Shown piece after piece: positions 62,701 to 64,000 of a stretch of DNA of 64,000 bases (position 1 is the stretch's first letter; each line of letters opens with the position of its first letter). Below the pieces are notes generated by a model. That model saw only the letters and a list, made by a program, of their open reading frames with translations, was not told where the DNA came from and did no database searches. The DNA is from Melitaea cinxia (Eukaryota; Arthropoda; Insecta; Lepidoptera; Nymphalidae). The stretch is taken from contig NC_059402.1 in the NCBI RefSeq assembly GCF_905220565.1, positions 2,481,501 through 2,545,500 of the forward strand, in the 5' to 3' direction. A program made the translations under genes and the position numbers.

Positions 62701-63722
62701 AATTGGATACCGTCATACGTCAGATATCATCAACTGAGGAAACAGGTACTGAATTACCACGCTTAATGATTAAATATATTAACCGACAGACAACACGAAA
62801 TAGCTATATATACGTTTAATGTACCAGATATCGATTCGTCCGGCCGTGAAGTTGTTCACAACGTTTTAGCGTTGTAAATAAAAAAAAAATACAAAAATAG
62901 ATACCTTATCTAACTTTTCGTGAAATAGACAAAGCTAGACAAGGTAATGAACCTGAGCGTTGTCAGGTGTCAGGTTTTTCAGGTCAGGTTCAAGTTGTTC
63001 AGGTCAATACAGCTATAAAATTTAACAGTATTATTTTAATAGAAGTGTTATTTTAAACATGATTGCTATTTACGATTCAGAATGTAACATTCCTCAGCTG
63101 GGCATAGGCCTCTTCTACATGTAGGAGAAGGGTCGCAGCTTAATCCATCACGCTGCTCTACTGTAGGTTGGCGGATATATTTCCTACTTTAAGTAACGAT
63201 CGCTATCGGGTGTAGATGATAACAACCGGGATCGACGGCTTAAGGTGCTCTCGATCGACAGCACAAACACCCAGACCTTGGCAAACATCTGTATGGCCAT
63301 AATGATTTGATTTGATGTGCGGGGATCGAACCCACAACCGCCAGCGCAACAGTCACAAACCAGTGTTCTGACCGATGCGCCATATGATTTCCGCTTAATT
63401 TTTTTCTTTTGTACAAATGCATAAAAATATGTAGGTAAATGGTTACTTGTAATTACGTGTAATAAACACGTGATTACAATTGATATGGAAATAATTTTTG
63501 TCCTAATAGCTGCTTCCTGAAATTAGAAACGAGATTTATTTTAAGTTAAAATAACGTTTTTGAACAAGATAAATCAATATAGCAACTCACCAGCCCCGGT
63601 GGTCCGGTCAGAGTATGCGTCTTCCCGCTGCCAGTCTGTCCGTAGCAAAAGGCAGTACACGAAAACCCTTCAACCGCCATTTCTAACAAACGCTTTATTC
63701 CAGAATATTCTAGAACGTCTTC
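50720..63722 (-). CDS. KIF12: Kinesin-like protein KIF12, 9 exons in window, N-terminus outside
   Basis: Microtubule motor of the KIF12 type. Exons in transcript order: 63722-63591, 56911-56771, 56138-55997, 54645-54409, 53473-53358, 52750-52646, 51843-51726, 51070-50851, 50792-50720 (last inferred). They give 427 residues in continuous phase. Visible motor motifs: P-loop CYGQTGSGKTHTLTGPPG, switch I NAHSSRSHS, switch II VDLAGSE, then ANNINRSLMVLG, HIPYRDSKLTKLLADSL and LSETINTLRYAARAKKI. KIF12 assignment rests on FSCTAFCYGQTGSGKT, the segment VIDLLNPGSSRKPLQVRW with SFYVENLFTV, and the tail ELVDLVQLHMAENSALRQ. A coiled coil follows the motor (EVEVLQAENHHLRS, RDQELLSRENERLLKKL). The N-terminal motor strands lie beyond 64000. 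The predicted C-terminus is much shorter than the human tail. The first intron seen (6.7 kb) houses an antisense RTE LINE. Confidence 0.88.
52088..52366 (+). mobile_element. LINE 3' UTR copy
   Basis: Same tail as 26400-26660: CGGTGCAGGATTACATAT, GTGACGATTCGAAAGTGCTC, CAATAAAGCTGTTTTTGATT. In a kinesin intron, antisense to the gene. Confidence 0.55.
52895..53208 (+). mobile_element. Non-autonomous RTE-dependent element, longest copy
   Basis: Begins around TTCCCGTGGGTGTCGTAAG and runs through GGCCGAAGACGGGCAGTAGC to GAGGCCTATGTCCAGCAATG and ATTAGGCTGAAGCGAGTGAG. Same family as 4505. In the kinesin intron between exons 53358 and 52750. Confidence 0.65.
53474..54360 (+). pseudogene. Decayed non-LTR reverse transcriptase fragment with internal duplications
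   Basis: Translation around 53590-53690 gives KMGVPQGLILGSFLFLIYIN, the RT motif preceding the catalytic box; ADNTSLIFK follows in another frame at about 53707. From 54020, SYGLLLRSNATDWDCI resembles the C-terminal end of Jockey-group RTs. A 45-50 bp unit, GGAGCTCGAGTCTCGCTGCG then GGATGTTTCACATAAAGT, appears at about 54105 and 54310, with a weaker copy at about 54265. Frameshifts make it inactive. Lies between kinesin exons. Confidence 0.6.
54716..55495 (-). repeat. Repeat A, reverse copy containing a nested MITE
   Basis: Starts TTAACCGACTTCCAAAAAAG. A foldback MITE at 54775-54945 interrupts it, after which GGAGGAGGTTCTCAATTCGA resumes. It ends GATGTCGGTTTTTTTTCG and GTTTGGGAGCAAAC. Adjacent to kinesin exon 54645-54409 on its upstream side. 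Confidence 0.7.
54775..54945. mobile_element. Foldback MITE nested in repeat A
   Basis: Same family as 17130-17310, with inverted ends AATGAAACAACTTTTTTCGG / CCGGAAAAAGTCGTTTCATT. Its centre is itself a palindrome, AACCATGGTCACGGGAGGAC then TTCCCGTGACCATGGTT. Confidence 0.7.
57338..57695 (-). repeat. Unclassified repeat, reverse orientation
   Basis: Reverse strand starts ACTGGGTAACACTAGAATAG and has CCCGTGGGGGTCGTAAAAGG, similar to the head of the 52895 element. Contains short frames without homology I know. In the kinesin's largest intron. Confidence 0.4.
58250..58430 (+). repeat. Interspersed repeat (CCCGACTGCCAAGGAAGGGTT)
   Basis: TTACCCGACTGCCAAGGAAG, GGTTATGTTTTTCGCGCG, then ATGT repeats and AACCACTGAACGGATTTAC. 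A common lepidopteran repeat directly before repeat A at 58431. Confidence 0.45.
58431..59056 (+). repeat. Repeat A, near-complete copy
   Basis: 626 bp from ATTGTGTTTGCTCGCAAACG to GGAAGTCGGTTA. The hairpin GTTTGCTCGCAAAC lies at the left end; the ACCGACTTC / GAAGTCGGT ends are inverted. No transposase. In the kinesin's largest intron. Confidence 0.75.
59744..62290 (+). mobile_element. Host repeat X split by the LINE insertion
   Basis: Positions 59744-59867 and 62064-62290 are the two halves of one repeat copy interrupted by the LINE. The same repeat occurs uninterrupted in reverse at 43025-43460, where the sequence continues directly across the insertion point. Shared stretches include AAAACACTCTAGGGGTAGGG, ACCACGTGG, GTCTGACGCGTTATTTTGTT-like sequence and CCGCAGCACCGG. 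Confidence 0.75.
59868..62050 (+). mobile_element. 5'-truncated RTE-clade LINE with intact reverse transcriptase frame
   Basis: A non-LTR retrotransposon copy carrying an uninterrupted frame of about 720 codons to the stop at 62039-62041. It begins inside the APE-type endonuclease domain: the C-terminal motif TGSDHRLVR is kept and the rest is lost. Reverse transcriptase follows: GRAPGDDGVTTELL, NYRPISLLSHVYKLFSRV, QAGFRNGYSTVDHI, ALVDYEKAFES, RGVRQGDVISPKLF, and the catalytic FADD near residue 463. The C-terminal part has HLCRRTDGRWSRRVLEW and ends GEAYVQQWTAIG. The 3' tail is a short TGA-type sequence rather than poly(A), as usual for RTE. It is flanked by the 13-bp duplication ATTCTAGCACGCA (59855-59867 and 62051-62063). 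The intact frame and perfect duplication indicate a recent insertion, into the kinesin intron in antisense. Confidence 0.9.
63092..63388 (-). mobile_element. tRNA-derived SINE with RTE-like 3' end
   Basis: On the minus strand the head reads ATGGCGCATCGGTCAGAACA (A-box-like TGGCGCATCGG) and then GTGGGTTCGATCCCCGCACA (B box GGTTCGATCCC). The 3' part reads TAGAAGAGGCCTATGCCCAG, close to the GGAGGCCTATGTCCAGCAG end of the RTE LINE in this window. In the kinesin's largest intron. Confidence 0.7.
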
Positions 63723-64000
63723 CTAGAGAAGATAGGAAAACTGTTACAAAACACTTATTAACGCTACTAACAAAATTCCGATATGACGACATAGATATAG
63801 GATTTTGTGTACTCGTAAATTATCATTACTGTTTTTTAAACTTATACAAATGTCTCTTTTAGGTAACAACAAGTTTATTATATGTATATATATTTTTGTT
63901 ATAAATGGACACATAAAAACTGAGCTAGGCCACAACAGGAAATATCCCGTTCAAAGGCTACAGATCATTATGGCTTAATAATACTGCTTTCAAGCAGTGT

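Noticed and set aside
63320..63394. tRNA gene on the minus strand
   Set aside because: A-box and B-box-like words are present, but the sequence does not close into a full cloverleaf and recurs at 40325 and 35300, so it is a SINE head.

Overview
The window is AT-rich animal nuclear DNA with split genes (GT-AG introns) and dense short interspersed repeats. The organism is almost certainly a moth or butterfly. The repeats include Helitron copies ending CTAG after a small hairpin, tRNA-derived SINEs with (TTTA)n tails, RTE LINEs with TGA-type tails, and several foldback or MITE families that I recognise as typical of Lepidoptera. There is no operon, CRISPR array or prokaryotic gene. I found no convincing structural RNA gene.

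Four conserved eukaryotic genes account for the real coding sequence; nearly all other short ORFs are repeat or intron shadows. (1) CNOT3, + strand, 16 coding exons from 7709 to 36515, 688 codons: the NOT3 subunit of the CCR4-NOT deadenylase. (2) DDX47, - strand, 8 coding exons from 45028 down to 39635, 472 codons: a nucleolar DEAD-box helicase, convergent with CNOT3. (3) PHF5A, + strand, 3 exons from 45897 to 46792, 110 codons: an SF3b subunit, divergent from DDX47 across about 870 bp that must hold both promoters. (4) A KIF12-like kinesin, - strand, 9 exons from 63722 down to 50720. Its N-terminal exons lie beyond position 64000. Together the genes cover mRNA decay, rRNA processing, pre-mRNA splicing and a microtubule motor; nothing in the sequence links them functionally except position. 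All exon joins were checked by reading phase, and the CNOT3, DDX47 and PHF5A exon sums are multiples of three.

Layout: 1-7700 repeats and unassigned DNA upstream of CNOT3; 7700-36520 CNOT3 with repeat-filled introns; 36520-39630 convergent 3' region; 39635-45028 DDX47; 45029-45896 bidirectional promoter region; 45897-46792 PHF5A; 46996-47591 a Tigger/pogo-like relic; 48345-48618 a TIR element; 50720-63722 kinesin gene, whose largest intron carries a young, 5'-truncated RTE LINE with a 717-codon open frame (59868-62050) and a 13-bp target-site duplication.

I see no previously undescribed biological system. The most informative observations are the nested LINE with a related unoccupied site elsewhere in the window, a 52-bp perfect palindrome, a large foldback element, a partial copy of a CNOT3 exon inside its own intron, and SINE-like repeats sharing the LINE 3' end.
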